Assembly (NCBI GenBank): GCA_963770155.1
Contig: CAVYOE010000001.1
Coordinates: forward strand, 434,001-498,000
Source of the DNA: CAVYOE01 sp963770155
Lineage (GTDB): Bacteria > Actinomycetota > Thermoleophilia > Solirubrobacterales > 70-9
Length of the DNA stretch: 64,000 nucleotides
Direction of reading: 5' to 3'
The notes beneath the pieces are model-generated. The model was not told where the DNA came from and searched no databases. It saw only the letters and a program-made list of their open reading frames with translations. This document shows positions 51,833-59,637 of the stretch, piece by piece. Position numbers and translations under genes: made by a program. The stretch's first letter is position 1. Every line of letters begins with the position of its first letter.

Positions 51833-54121
51833 GTGGCTCGCAAGCGCGTTCACGAGATTGCCAAGGCCAACGGCATCACCAGCAAGGAACTGTTGGCCGT
51901 CCTGCATTCGGCCGGGATCGAGGCCAAGGCGGCCCAGTCGAGCGTCGAAGAATCCGATGCGCTCTCTGCTCTGAAGCAGGCCGGTAGCAACGGCGGCGAA
52001 GCCGCCGCTGCCCCGGAGCAGAAGGCCCCCGCGAAGAAGCCTGGCTCGGCAAAGAAGACCCCGGCGAAGAAGCCCCCGGCGAAGAAGGGCCCCACCAAGA
52101 AGGCGTCCGCCGAATCGGCGCCCGCCGCCGAGCAGCGCAAACCGGTGAAGCCGGTGAAGCCGGTCTCCGCCGGCGACGGGGACGACGGCAAGGCCGCCGG
52201 TGGAACCCGTCGGCGCCGCGTCGTCATCGACTCCCAGGCCTCCCGCCGCGACCACATGGGGCCGCCCCCGCCGCAGCGTCCGCCACGTCGCCGCGGCGGC
52301 AGGCGTCGCCGCCCGATATTGGAGGAGCCGGAGGAGAAGCCGGCCGAGCCTGAAGCACCCCAGACACTCACCGTCGCCTCAGGAGCGACGGTCCGCGAGG
52401 TCGCCGAAATCTTTGGATTGGGCAGCGCCGAGGTGATCAAGGCGCTGATGGAAAACGGCGAGATGGCGACTCTCACCCAGACCCTCACCGACGACTCGAT
52501 CCGCAACATCGCAAAGAAGTTCGAGCGCGAGGTCGAGATCGTCACCGCGGCCGAGGAGGAGGTCGAGGTCGCCCTGCCGGAGGACGCCGCCGGAGATCTC
52601 GAAGAGCGTCCGCCGGTGGTCACCGTGATGGGCCACGTCGACCACGGCAAGACTTCGCTTCTGGACGCGATCCGGACGACCGAGGTCGTCGCCGGCGAGG
52701 CGGGCGGCATCACCCAGCACATCGGCGCCTATCAGGTGCACCACGACGGTAGGACGATCACCTTCCTCGACACCCCTGGACACGAGGCATTCACAGCGAT
52801 GCGCGCACGCGGTGCCAAGGTCACTGACGTTGCCGTGATCGTTGTCGCCGCCGACGACGGGGTCATGCCCCAGACCCTGGAGGCGGTCGACCACGCCCGT
52901 GCCGCTGAGGTCCCGATGCTGGTGGCGGTCAACAAGATCGACAAGCCCGAAGCTCAGCCCGACCGGGTCCGCAACGAACTCGCGACCCATGAGCTCAACC
53001 CAGAGGAGTGGGGCGGCGAGACCGTCTATGCCGACGTCTCGGCGAAGAGCAAGGAAGGCCTCGACAACCTCCTCGACATGATCCTGCTGGTCACCGAGCT
53101 CGAAGAGCTGAAGGCAAATCCCAACGCACCGGCGACCGGCACCGTGATCGAGTCCGAGCTCGACCCGGGACGCGGGCCGGTCACCGGCGTTCTGGTTCAG
53201 CGCGGCACTCTCAAGGTCGGAGACTCGGTTGTCTCCGGCTCGCAGTGGGGCAAGGTCCGCGCGATGCTCGATCACACGGGCGAGCGGGTTGCCGAGGCCC
53301 TGCCCGGGATGCCGGTCGAGGTACTCGGCTTCGACGGGGTCTGCGAGGCCGGCGAAGTCGTCCAGGTCGTGGAGAGCGAGCGAGCGGCGCGCGAAGCGGC
53401 CGAAGAGCGGGCCAACCGCCTGAAGACCGAACAGCTAGCCAGGCGCCAGGCTCGCAAGGTCACACTGGAGGAAGTCTTCGAGAAGGCCCAGGAGGGCGAC
53501 CTCAAGGAGCTCAACATCGTCTTGAAGGCCGACGTCTCGGGGTCGCTCGAGGCGCTCCAGGACGAGATCGCCAAGGTCCCCCAGCAGCAGGTCGCAATCA
53601 ACGTCATTCACGCCGCCACCGGTGGGGTCAACAACTCCGACGTGATGCTGGCCTCGGCCTCGAACGCGATCATCATCGGCTTCAACGTGCGGCCCCTGGT
53701 GGACGCACGCCGCACCGCCGAGGCCGAGGGGGTCGACGTCCGCACCTACGAGGTCATCTACAAGGTGACCGAGGATCTGAAGGCCGCGATGGAGGGCATG
53801 CTCGAGCCCGAGGAGGTCGAGGAGACCCTCGGTCAGGCCGAGGTCCTGCAGACGTTCAAGGCCTCCAAGGTCGGCAAGATCGCCGGGTGCCAGGTGACCG
53901 ACGGCAAAGCCACCCGCACCGCGGGGGTCCGCCTGGTTCGCGAGGGCACGATCGTCTGGACGGGCAAGGTCGGCTCTCTCCGCCGCTTCAAGGACAACGT
54001 GCAGGAGGTAGAGGCCGGGATGGAGTGCGGCATCGTGCTCGAGGACTATGGGGACGTCAAGGAGGGCGACGTGCTCGAGTTCTTCGAGACGAAGCAGGTC
54101 GAGCAGACACTCGAGGCCTAG
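51833..54121 (+). CDS. infB: Translation initiation factor IF-2
   Basis: 762 residues from GTG 51833. N-terminal helix motif RKRVHEIAKANGITSKELLAVLHSAGIEAK, then a Lys/Ala/Pro-rich linker and a basic RRGGRRRRP stretch, the IF2 N-domain, the GTPase domain (GHVDHGKTSLLDAI, DTPGHEAFTAMRARGA, NKIDKPEAQPDRV), and the C-terminal domains (LNIVLKADVSGSLEAL, VNNSDVMLASASNAIIIGFNVRP, CQVTDGKATRTAGVRLVREG). Brings initiator tRNA to the ribosome. Follows nusA by 6 nt. Confidence 0.97.
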   Translation: MARKRVHEIAKANGITSKELLAVLHSAGIEAKAAQSSVEESDALSALKQAGSNGGEAAAAPEQKAPAKKPGSAKKTPAKKPPAKKGPTKKASAESAPAAEQRKPVKPVKPVSAGDGDDGKAAGGTRRRRVVIDSQASRRDHMGPPPPQRPPRRRGGRRRRPILEEPEEKPAEPEAPQTLTVASGATVREVAEIFGLGSAEVIKALMENGEMATLTQTLTDDSIRNIAKKFEREVEIVTAAEEEVEVALPEDAAGDLEERPPVVTVMGHVDHGKTSLLDAIRTTEVVAGEAGGITQHIGAYQVHHDGRTITFLDTPGHEAFTAMRARGAKVTDVAVIVVAADDGVMPQTLEAVDHARAAEVPMLVAVNKIDKPEAQPDRVRNELATHELNPEEWGGETVYADVSAKSKEGLDNLLDMILLVTELEELKANPNAPATGTVIESELDPGRGPVTGVLVQRGTLKVGDSVVSGSQWGKVRAMLDHTGERVAEALPGMPVEVLGFDGVCEAGEVVQVVESERAAREAAEERANRLKTEQLARRQARKVTLEEVFEKAQEGDLKELNIVLKADVSGSLEALQDEIAKVPQQQVAINVIHAATGGVNNSDVMLASASNAIIIGFNVRPLVDARRTAEAEGVDVRTYEVIYKVTEDLKAAMEGMLEPEEVEETLGQAEVLQTFKASKVGKIAGCQVTDGKATRTAGVRLVREGTIVWTGKVGSLRRFKDNVQEVEAGMECGIVLEDYGDVKEGDVLEFFETKQVEQTLEA

Positions 54122-54133
54122 GAGAAGGGAAGC

Positions 54134-54808
54134 ATGAGGGGTTTGACAGGGATTGCGGTGGTGCTCGTAATGGCGGCGGTAGCACCGGCAGCCTCGGCGG
54201 AGCCCTCTGAGCTCACCCTGCCCGCGGACACTTACTTCGAGCTGAGCGCGGATTCAATCGACCGCGCCCCGCACAAGATCACGGTCGCATACGACAGGGC
54301 GGCTCAGCGATTCACGCTGACCGATACCGCGGGGATCGAGTTCAAGTTCGATCCGGCGGGCACCGCGTGCGCCAGGGTCGATGCCAACACGGCAACTTGC
54401 GCGGGACAGCCCGCGACCTCTGGGATCTCGGACGCAATCGTGGTCGAGGGTGGGGCCGGACCTGACCGGATCGACGTGACCTCGGCCGGACCGGCTTCTC
54501 AATTCAGCATCATTGACGGCGACCGCGGCAACGACACGCTGTTTGCTCCCGGGGCCGGCGACGTCCGAGGGGGGGATGGGGACGATCGCCTGTTCGGCTC
54601 GCCCAAGGAAGACCGGCTCCACGCTGAGGGCGGCGATGACCTGATCGTCGGCGGCAAGGGCGCGGACAAGATGAATGGCGGCCCGGGAATCGATCTGATT
54701 CGCGCCAAAGACGGGGTCAAGGATCTGACCATTCGCTGCTTCGGCGGCAGCAACCTGATGGAGCGGGCCACCCGGGACCCGTTCGACCCGCCGGCGCGCA
54801 GCTGCTGA
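54134..54808 (+). CDS. Secreted RTX-like calcium-binding repeat protein
   Basis: 224 residues from ATG 54134 (GAGAAGGGAAGC upstream). Signal peptide MRGLTGIAVVLVMAAVAPAASA. After a beta-rich middle part with one Cys pair, about four nonapeptide-type repeats follow (GDRGNDTLFAPGAG, GGDGDDRLFGSPKEDRL, EGGDDLIVGGKGADKM, GGPGIDLIRAKDG), as in hemolysin-type Ca2+-binding beta-rolls. It sits inside the infB-rbfA operon, 12 nt after infB and 10 nt before DUF503, an unexpected place for an exported protein. Confidence 0.85.
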   Translation: MRGLTGIAVVLVMAAVAPAASAEPSELTLPADTYFELSADSIDRAPHKITVAYDRAAQRFTLTDTAGIEFKFDPAGTACARVDANTATCAGQPATSGISDAIVVEGGAGPDRIDVTSAGPASQFSIIDGDRGNDTLFAPGAGDVRGGDGDDRLFGSPKEDRLHAEGGDDLIVGGKGADKMNGGPGIDLIRAKDGVKDLTIRCFGGSNLMERATRDPFDPPARSC

Positions 54809-54818
54809 CAGAGCGGCG

Positions 54819-55118
54819 ATGACCGCATACGTCTGCCTGATCGAGGCGCATCTTCACTTTCCGGAGACCGGCGACCTGAAGCAGAAGCGAAAACAGCTCA
54901 AGTCGCTGAAGGAGCAGCTGCGCAACCGATTCGGCGCCGCGGTGGCCGAGACCGGGCACCACGACAAATGGCAGCGAGCGACCGTTCTCTGCGCCCTGGT
55001 TGGGGATCGAGAGATCGCGAGCCGGGCTGACGCGATCGAGCGCTTCGTCGAGAGCCGTTGTCCAGACGGCTGCTCGTTCGAGCGCGACACCCTGAGCCTG
55101 GCCGACGTGCGGGACTGA
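54819..55118 (+). CDS. DUF503 family protein
   Basis: 99 residues: YVCLIEAHLHFPETGDLKQKRKQLKSLKEQLRNRFGAAVAETGHHDKWQRATVLCALV. Small cytoplasmic protein conserved before rbfA in many bacteria; function unknown. Complete length. Confidence 0.93.
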   Translation: MTAYVCLIEAHLHFPETGDLKQKRKQLKSLKEQLRNRFGAAVAETGHHDKWQRATVLCALVGDREIASRADAIERFVESRCPDGCSFERDTLSLADVRD

Positions 55119-55166
55119 AGCAGCCCTTTCGGGCAGCAAGGCACCCTGAGCTATAGTCGCGCGGCC

Positions 55167-55499
55167 ATGCCCTCCGACCGGATGCGGCGTGTGAACGAGG
55201 TGATTCGCGAGGTTCTCGGAGCAACGATCACCACGGAGCTCAAGGATCCGCGGATCGGATTCGTAACCATCACGTCAGTCGACACAAGCCCCGACCTGCG
55301 CAGCGCGCGCGTTTACGTCTCTGTCCTCGGCAACGCCGAGGAGCGCGAGGCGACCCTGGAGGGACTCCGCTCGTCGCACGGCTTCCTGCAGGGCAAGCTC
55401 GCCGGAGAAGTGCGGATGAAACGGACCCCGACCTTGACCTTTCACTACGACGAGAGCATCGAACAAGGAGTTCGTGTGTCGAAGCTCTTGGATCAGTGA
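55167..55499 (+). CDS. rbfA: 30S ribosome-binding factor RbfA
   Basis: 110 residues: DRMRRVNEVIREVLGATITTELKDPRIGFVTITSVDTSPDLRSARVYVSVLG, and RTPTLTFHYDESIEQG. Cold-shock/30S maturation factor with a KH-like fold. TATAGT 9 nt before ATG gives it its own leaderless-type promoter. Overlaps the DHH gene by 4 nt. Confidence 0.96.
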   Translation: MPSDRMRRVNEVIREVLGATITTELKDPRIGFVTITSVDTSPDLRSARVYVSVLGNAEEREATLEGLRSSHGFLQGKLAGEVRMKRTPTLTFHYDESIEQGVRVSKLLDQ

Positions 55500-56494
55500 A
55501 CCGGACGGCGATGGTCACAAGCGAGATCGAGCAGGCCGCGGAGGCGCTGCGCGCCGGCGACCGCTTTCTCCTCACGACCCACGAGAACCCCGACGGAGAT
55601 GCCCTCGGCTCGCTCCTCGGGATGCACCTCATACTGCGCGCGCTTGGCAAGGACTCGGTCATGTTCCTCGCGGAGAAGGAATTCCCGCTGCCGGTCGAGT
55701 ACCGCTTCCTGCCGCTGGAGGAGGTTTTCCACGAGCCACCCGCCGACTTCTCCGATCGGACCCTGGTCTTCCTCGACTGCGGGAACGTGGACCGGATGCC
55801 CGTCGATTTCCTCAAGCAGACCACCGGCGAGATGCTCAACATCGACCACCACCACGACAACACCCGGTTCGGAACGATCAACCTGGTCGACGTCGAGGCC
55901 TCCTCGACGGCGGAGATCGTCTACGAGCTGGCTGCGACCCTCGGTATAGAGGTCACGCCCGAGATCGCCAGTGCGCTCTACGTCGGCCTGGTCACCGATA
56001 CCGGGCGATTCATGTACTCGAACACCGATGCCCGTTCGCACCGGATGGCCGCTGACCTGATCGAGGCCGGCGTCGATGTGCACGAGCACTTCCGACGCAT
56101 CTACGAGCACGTGCCGGTCGAAAAGCTGCGCCTGATCGCGCGTGCGCTCGAGAAGATCGAACTCAAGTGCGACGGCATCGTTGCGGTCACCTACCTCTCC
56201 CAGGACGACTACAAGGCCGTGGGTGCCGATCCTGTCCTGACCGAGGGAGTGATCGACTACGTTCGCTCGATCGAGGGGATCCGGGTGGCGGCGGTGGTCA
56301 GGGACCTGGTGGGCGAGGGGAACGTCGGACGCAAGGTGAGCGTCCGGTCAGCCGATGGCGCCATCGATGTCTCCGAGATCGCCCGCAAGCAAGGCGGCGG
56401 CGGTCACGCCCGAGCTGCAGGGTTCCCGACCGAGTTGGCCTACCCGGACGTCGTCGACTACATCTGCTCCGAGGTCAACGCGCAGTCGCAGTGA
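55496..56494 (+). CDS. nrnA: DHH family nanoRNase/pAp phosphatase
   Basis: 332 residues from GTG 55496. LLTTHENPDGDALGSLLGMHLIL, VFLDCGNVDRMP, the DHH motif NIDHHHDNTRFGTIN, LYVGLVTDTGRFMYSNTDARSH, and the DHHA1 GGGGHARAAGF. Degrades short oligoribonucleotides and pAp. The place between rbfA and truB is standard. Confidence 0.93.
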   Translation: MNRTAMVTSEIEQAAEALRAGDRFLLTTHENPDGDALGSLLGMHLILRALGKDSVMFLAEKEFPLPVEYRFLPLEEVFHEPPADFSDRTLVFLDCGNVDRMPVDFLKQTTGEMLNIDHHHDNTRFGTINLVDVEASSTAEIVYELAATLGIEVTPEIASALYVGLVTDTGRFMYSNTDARSHRMAADLIEAGVDVHEHFRRIYEHVPVEKLRLIARALEKIELKCDGIVAVTYLSQDDYKAVGADPVLTEGVIDYVRSIEGIRVAAVVRDLVGEGNVGRKVSVRSADGAIDVSEIARKQGGGGHARAAGFPTELAYPDVVDYICSEVNAQSQ

Positions 56495-57129
56495 CCGATT
56501 CCGGGGTGCTCCTGGTCGACAAGCCCGCGGGGATCACCTCTCATGACGCGGTCGAGGAGGTCCGCCGCGCCCGCGGGGTCAAAGCCGGCCACGCCGGGAC
56601 TCTCGACCCCTTCGCGACGGGCTTGCTGCTCGTGCTGGTCGGCGCCGCCACCAAGCTCCAACGCCATCTGCTCGAGCTGCGGAAGACATACGTCGCAACG
56701 GCCAGGCTGGGGTGGCGGTCGAGTACCGGCGATCCCGAGGGAGAGCTGACCGAGACGGGCCGGATACCCGAGAGCCTCGAGCTGCCGACCGGGACGGTGC
56801 GCCAGCGCGTGCCGATGACCTCGGCCGTCCGGGTGGGAGGGGAGCGCCTCTATAAGAAGGCCCGCCGCGGTGAGGTGGTGAAGACCCCGGTGCGCGACGT
56901 CGAGGTCTACCGCGCCGAGCTTCTCTCCAGCAGCGAGGAACATGCCGAATACGAGATCGAGTGCTCGACCGGGACCTATATCCGCACCCTGATCGAGACG
57001 CTCGAGGACGCTTACTGCGAGTCACTGCGGCGGACCGCGATCGGACCCTTCGAGGTGGAGGATGCCTCCGGCGAGCTGGTTCCGCCAGAGCGAGTTGCCG
57101 AGCTGGTGCCTGAGGCGGTGCTGCGGTGA
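56491..57129 (+). CDS. truB: tRNA pseudouridine(55) synthase TruB
   Basis: 212 residues from GTG 56491, overlapping nrnA by 4 nt. GVLLVDKPAGITSHDAV, KAGHAGTLDPFATGLLLVLVG (catalytic Asp), KTYVATARLGWRSSTGDPEG and CSTGTYIRTLIETLED. It is shorter than E. coli TruB (about 314), lacking the C-terminal PUA domain, as in many actinobacteria. Confidence 0.95.
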   Translation: MTDSGVLLVDKPAGITSHDAVEEVRRARGVKAGHAGTLDPFATGLLLVLVGAATKLQRHLLELRKTYVATARLGWRSSTGDPEGELTETGRIPESLELPTGTVRQRVPMTSAVRVGGERLYKKARRGEVVKTPVRDVEVYRAELLSSSEEHAEYEIECSTGTYIRTLIETLEDAYCESLRRTAIGPFEVEDASGELVPPERVAELVPEAVLR

Positions 57130-57172
57130 GGCCGCGGTGACCCCGGAAGCGAAGCAGAGGAGTCACCGCAAG

Positions 57173-58063
57173 ATGCGGGTGACCCGTCTTCCCGAGGCCG
57201 AGCCCCGCGATCGCCACGTCGCCATCGGAACCTTCGACGGGATCCATCTCGGCCACCGGGCAGTGATCGACGAGGCCGACACCGTCCTCACCTTCGACCC
57301 ACATCCGGTCAGTGTGATCAATCCCGAGGTAGCGCCGAAGCTGATCATGCCTTTCCCGGTGAAGCGCGACGTGATCGAGGGGTTGGGAGTGGAGGAGCTG
57401 GTCGTGATCCCGTTCGACAAGGCGTTCGCCTCGCAGCCGGCCGAGGACTTCATCAGCGACGTCTTGGTCGGCACGCTCGGGGCGAAGAAGGTCTCCGTCG
57501 GTGAGAACTTCCGCTTCGGCGCCAAGGCAAAGGGGGACCCGCAGATGCTCTCGGGCCACGGCGAGTTCGAGACCCGGGTGGTGCCGCTGGTCGAAGCCGA
57601 GGGCGAAACGATCTCCTCGACCCAGATCCGCGCCCTGATCGCTGCCGGGGAGGTCGACATCGCCCGTCGCTTCCTCGGCGCACCGGTCATGTACGAGGGC
57701 GAGGTGGTGAAGGGGGACGGTCGCGGGCGCGAGCTCGGCTTTCCAACCGCCAACATCGTTCCCGACCGCGAGCTGGTGCAGCCTGGCCACGGTGTCTACG
57801 CCGCCTTCGCCAACGGCCACCCGGCAGCGGTGAACATCGGCGTCCGCCCCCAGTTCGAAACGGGCCGGGGCCTCCTGATCGAGCCTCATCTGATCGACTG
57901 GGAGGGAGACCTCTACGGGAAGACGATGCGGGTCGCGTTGGTCGAGAAGATGCGTGGCGAGCGCCGCTTTCCCAGCGTCGAGGACCTGATCGCCCAGATC
58001 AGCCGCGACGTCGAAGTGGCCCGCAAGATCTGCGCCGAGTTCTCTCCGGACGCGAACAGCTGA
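57173..58063 (+). CDS. ribF: Bifunctional riboflavin kinase/FAD synthetase
   Basis: 296 residues from ATG 57173 (AGAGGAG 10 nt upstream; an in-frame GTG at 57137 is the alternative). FAD synthetase domain: HVAIGTFDGIHLGHRAVIDEADTVLTFDPHPVSV, with about a dozen residues fewer between the HLGH and DPHP motifs than most RibF proteins; SVGENFRFGAKAKGD; ISSTQIRALI. Kinase domain: GEVVKGDGRGRELGFPTANI, NIGVRPQFETG, HLIDWEGDLYGKTMRVAL. Makes FMN and FAD. Confidence 0.95.
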   Translation: MRVTRLPEAEPRDRHVAIGTFDGIHLGHRAVIDEADTVLTFDPHPVSVINPEVAPKLIMPFPVKRDVIEGLGVEELVVIPFDKAFASQPAEDFISDVLVGTLGAKKVSVGENFRFGAKAKGDPQMLSGHGEFETRVVPLVEAEGETISSTQIRALIAAGEVDIARRFLGAPVMYEGEVVKGDGRGRELGFPTANIVPDRELVQPGHGVYAAFANGHPAAVNIGVRPQFETGRGLLIEPHLIDWEGDLYGKTMRVALVEKMRGERRFPSVEDLIAQISRDVEVARKICAEFSPDANS

Positions 58064-58081
58064 ATCAGTACCCTTCCCTCG

Positions 58082-58351
58082 GTGCCATTGACCAAGGACA
58101 AGAAGTCTGAGCTCGCGGCCAAGCACGGTCGTGACGAAAAGGACACCGGCTCCGCCGAGGTCCAGATCGCACTGCTCACCGAGCGCATCAATGAGCTCAC
58201 CGAGCACCTGCGCACCCACGTCAAGGACCACCACTCCCGCCGCGGCCTGCTGATGATGGTCGGTAAGCGCCGCCGCCTGCTCCGTTACATGGAGAAGCAC
58301 GACCTCGAGAAGTACCGTGCCTTGGTCGGCGAGCTCGGCCTTCGGCACTGA
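58082..58351 (+). CDS. rpsO: 30S ribosomal protein S15
   Basis: 89 residues from GTG 58082: LTKDKKSELAAKHGRDEKDTGSAEVQIALLTERINELTEHLRTHVKDHHSRRGLLMMVGKRRRLLRYMEKHD, with the full conserved GSAEVQIA and HHSRRGL motifs. Binds 16S rRNA. Followed 1 nt later by a secreted-protein start. Confidence 0.97.
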   Translation: MPLTKDKKSELAAKHGRDEKDTGSAEVQIALLTERINELTEHLRTHVKDHHSRRGLLMMVGKRRRLLRYMEKHDLEKYRALVGELGLRH

Positions 58352-58352
58352 G

Positions 58353-59081
58353 ATGCGCCTCAGAAACCTGATCACCGCGGCAGCCTTCGCGACCGCGGTG
58401 TTTGCGGTGCCGGCCGCCGCCGCCGCGTCGCCGATCTCCTACACATTCGACTCGAGCAACCAGGGATGGAGGCAGGAGCTTGGCGGCAATGAGAACCCGG
58501 CCGTGCATGTCCCGGCCGGAGGCAACCCCGCCGGATTCATCCAGATCCTGGACCTCGACGGCGAGTCCGGCTGCCCCGCCGCGCCATGCGACTTCAGCTA
58601 CTTCCTCAGCCCTGTTTTCGCGCCCGGGACCCTGGCCGCCAACTACGGGGGCGAATGGTCGTTCGATTACCGCGCGAACACCGCCCCGACCGACTACTTG
58701 CTCAGCCTCTACATCTATGGAGCTGCAGGCGACAATCTGGTCAAGCACGTCACGCCCGCGAACGTTCTCGCCTTCCAGCGGGTTGCGGTGCCGCTGACGG
58801 AGTCGCAATGGCAGTACTGCCTGAATACCGTCACCTGCGGTCCGGCCAGCCAGGCACAGACCAAGGGCTTGCTTGCGAGCGCGACGTACCTGAAGCTGAT
58901 GGTGGACACCAACCAGGGCGCGGGCGAGCTCTACGGGCTCGACAACGTCGCGCTCACCGACGGCCCGCCGGCTCCGGCCGCCACTCCGGTCAAGAAGAAG
59001 AAGTGCAAGAAAGGCCGGAAGCTGGTCAAGACCAAGAAGGGCAAACGCAAGTGCAAGAAGAAAAAGAGGCGAAAGAAATGA
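58353..59081 (+). CDS. Secreted beta-sandwich-like protein with Cys-Lys-rich tail
   Basis: 242 residues from ATG 58353, almost touching rpsO. Signal peptide MRLRNLITAAAFATAVFAVPAAAAA. The mature part looks like a carbohydrate-binding or laminin-type jelly roll (SYTFDSSNQGWRQELGG, WSFDYRANTAPTDYLLSLYIYGAAGDNL, GELYGLDNVALTDGP). A Pro/Ala linker then leads to the tail KKKKCKKGRKLVKTKKGKRKC, then KKKKRRKK, which has the same plan as the tails of the two beta-helix proteins at 33-36 kb. The name and activity are unknown; the tail suggests a shared cell-surface fate. Confidence 0.8.
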   Translation: MRLRNLITAAAFATAVFAVPAAAAASPISYTFDSSNQGWRQELGGNENPAVHVPAGGNPAGFIQILDLDGESGCPAAPCDFSYFLSPVFAPGTLAANYGGEWSFDYRANTAPTDYLLSLYIYGAAGDNLVKHVTPANVLAFQRVAVPLTESQWQYCLNTVTCGPASQAQTKGLLASATYLKLMVDTNQGAGELYGLDNVALTDGPPAPAATPVKKKKCKKGRKLVKTKKGKRKCKKKKRRKK

Positions 59082-59161
59082 GGCGGCTCGCAGGGCCGCG
59101 ACGCTAGTTCGACCCGGTTTTTCGTCTGAGCCGCACCAGCGCAAAGATCTCCCGAGAAGCA

Positions 59162-59530
59162 ATGGCCGCCTGGAGCCGGCGCGACTATGACGCCGCGTTG
59201 GCGCTAATGGATCCGGAGATCGAATGGCACATGGTTTTCCCGCTGCCCGACCTGCCGCCGGAGCGGCGGGTGGTCCGCGGCCGTGACGCCGTACGGAAGG
59301 TCTGGGAGACCCTCGACGAGGCCTGGGAATCGATAACCCTGGAGATCGAGGAGGTGCTCTACGACGAAGACGAGCAGCTCGTCCTTCGGGTCAAGTTCCG
59401 AGGCCGTGGCAGAGGCAGCGGCGCCGAGGTCGAGCGCACGACCTTTTATGCGATGTCCCTGCGCGACGGCCTTCTTACGAAGACGCAGCCGTTCGAGTCC
59501 GCCGGACAAGCTATGGCTGCGGTTGGATGA
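59162..59530 (+). CDS. SnoaL-like (NTF2-fold) protein
   Basis: About 122 residues: AWSRRDYDAALALMDPEIEWHMVFP, then VVRGRDAVRKVWETLDEAWESITLEIEEVLYDEDEQLVLRVKFRGRGRGSG and a final strand LLTKTQPF. The family usually begins about 12 residues earlier. The frame upstream (SAKISREA) fits that start but has no ATG/GTG/TTG, so the true start may lie at a non-standard codon or be disrupted. Substrate unknown. Located between the tail protein and pnp. Confidence 0.7.
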   Translation: MAAWSRRDYDAALALMDPEIEWHMVFPLPDLPPERRVVRGRDAVRKVWETLDEAWESITLEIEEVLYDEDEQLVLRVKFRGRGRGSGAEVERTTFYAMSLRDGLLTKTQPFESAGQAMAAVG

Positions 59531-59551
59531 ACGCACGGATTCGGCCGGTCT

Positions 59552-59637
59552 GTAACATCGCGCCGGACAGAGAACGAAAGTTCTGGAAATAAGCGACGAC
59601 CGCCAACCGGGCGGTCGACCGAAGGGAAGTACTACAT
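59552..59637 (+). promoter_or_regulatory. pnp leader with two hairpins
   Basis: TAACAT (59552-59557) could be the -10. The leader then holds AGAAC-GAAA-GTTCT (59570-59583), a 5-bp stem with a GNRA loop, and GACCGCC/GGCGGTC (59597-59615), a 7-bp stem. GAAGGGAAG is the ribosome site before ATG 59638. In other bacteria pnp is autoregulated through leader hairpins cut by RNase III; these are candidates here. Confidence 0.5.
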
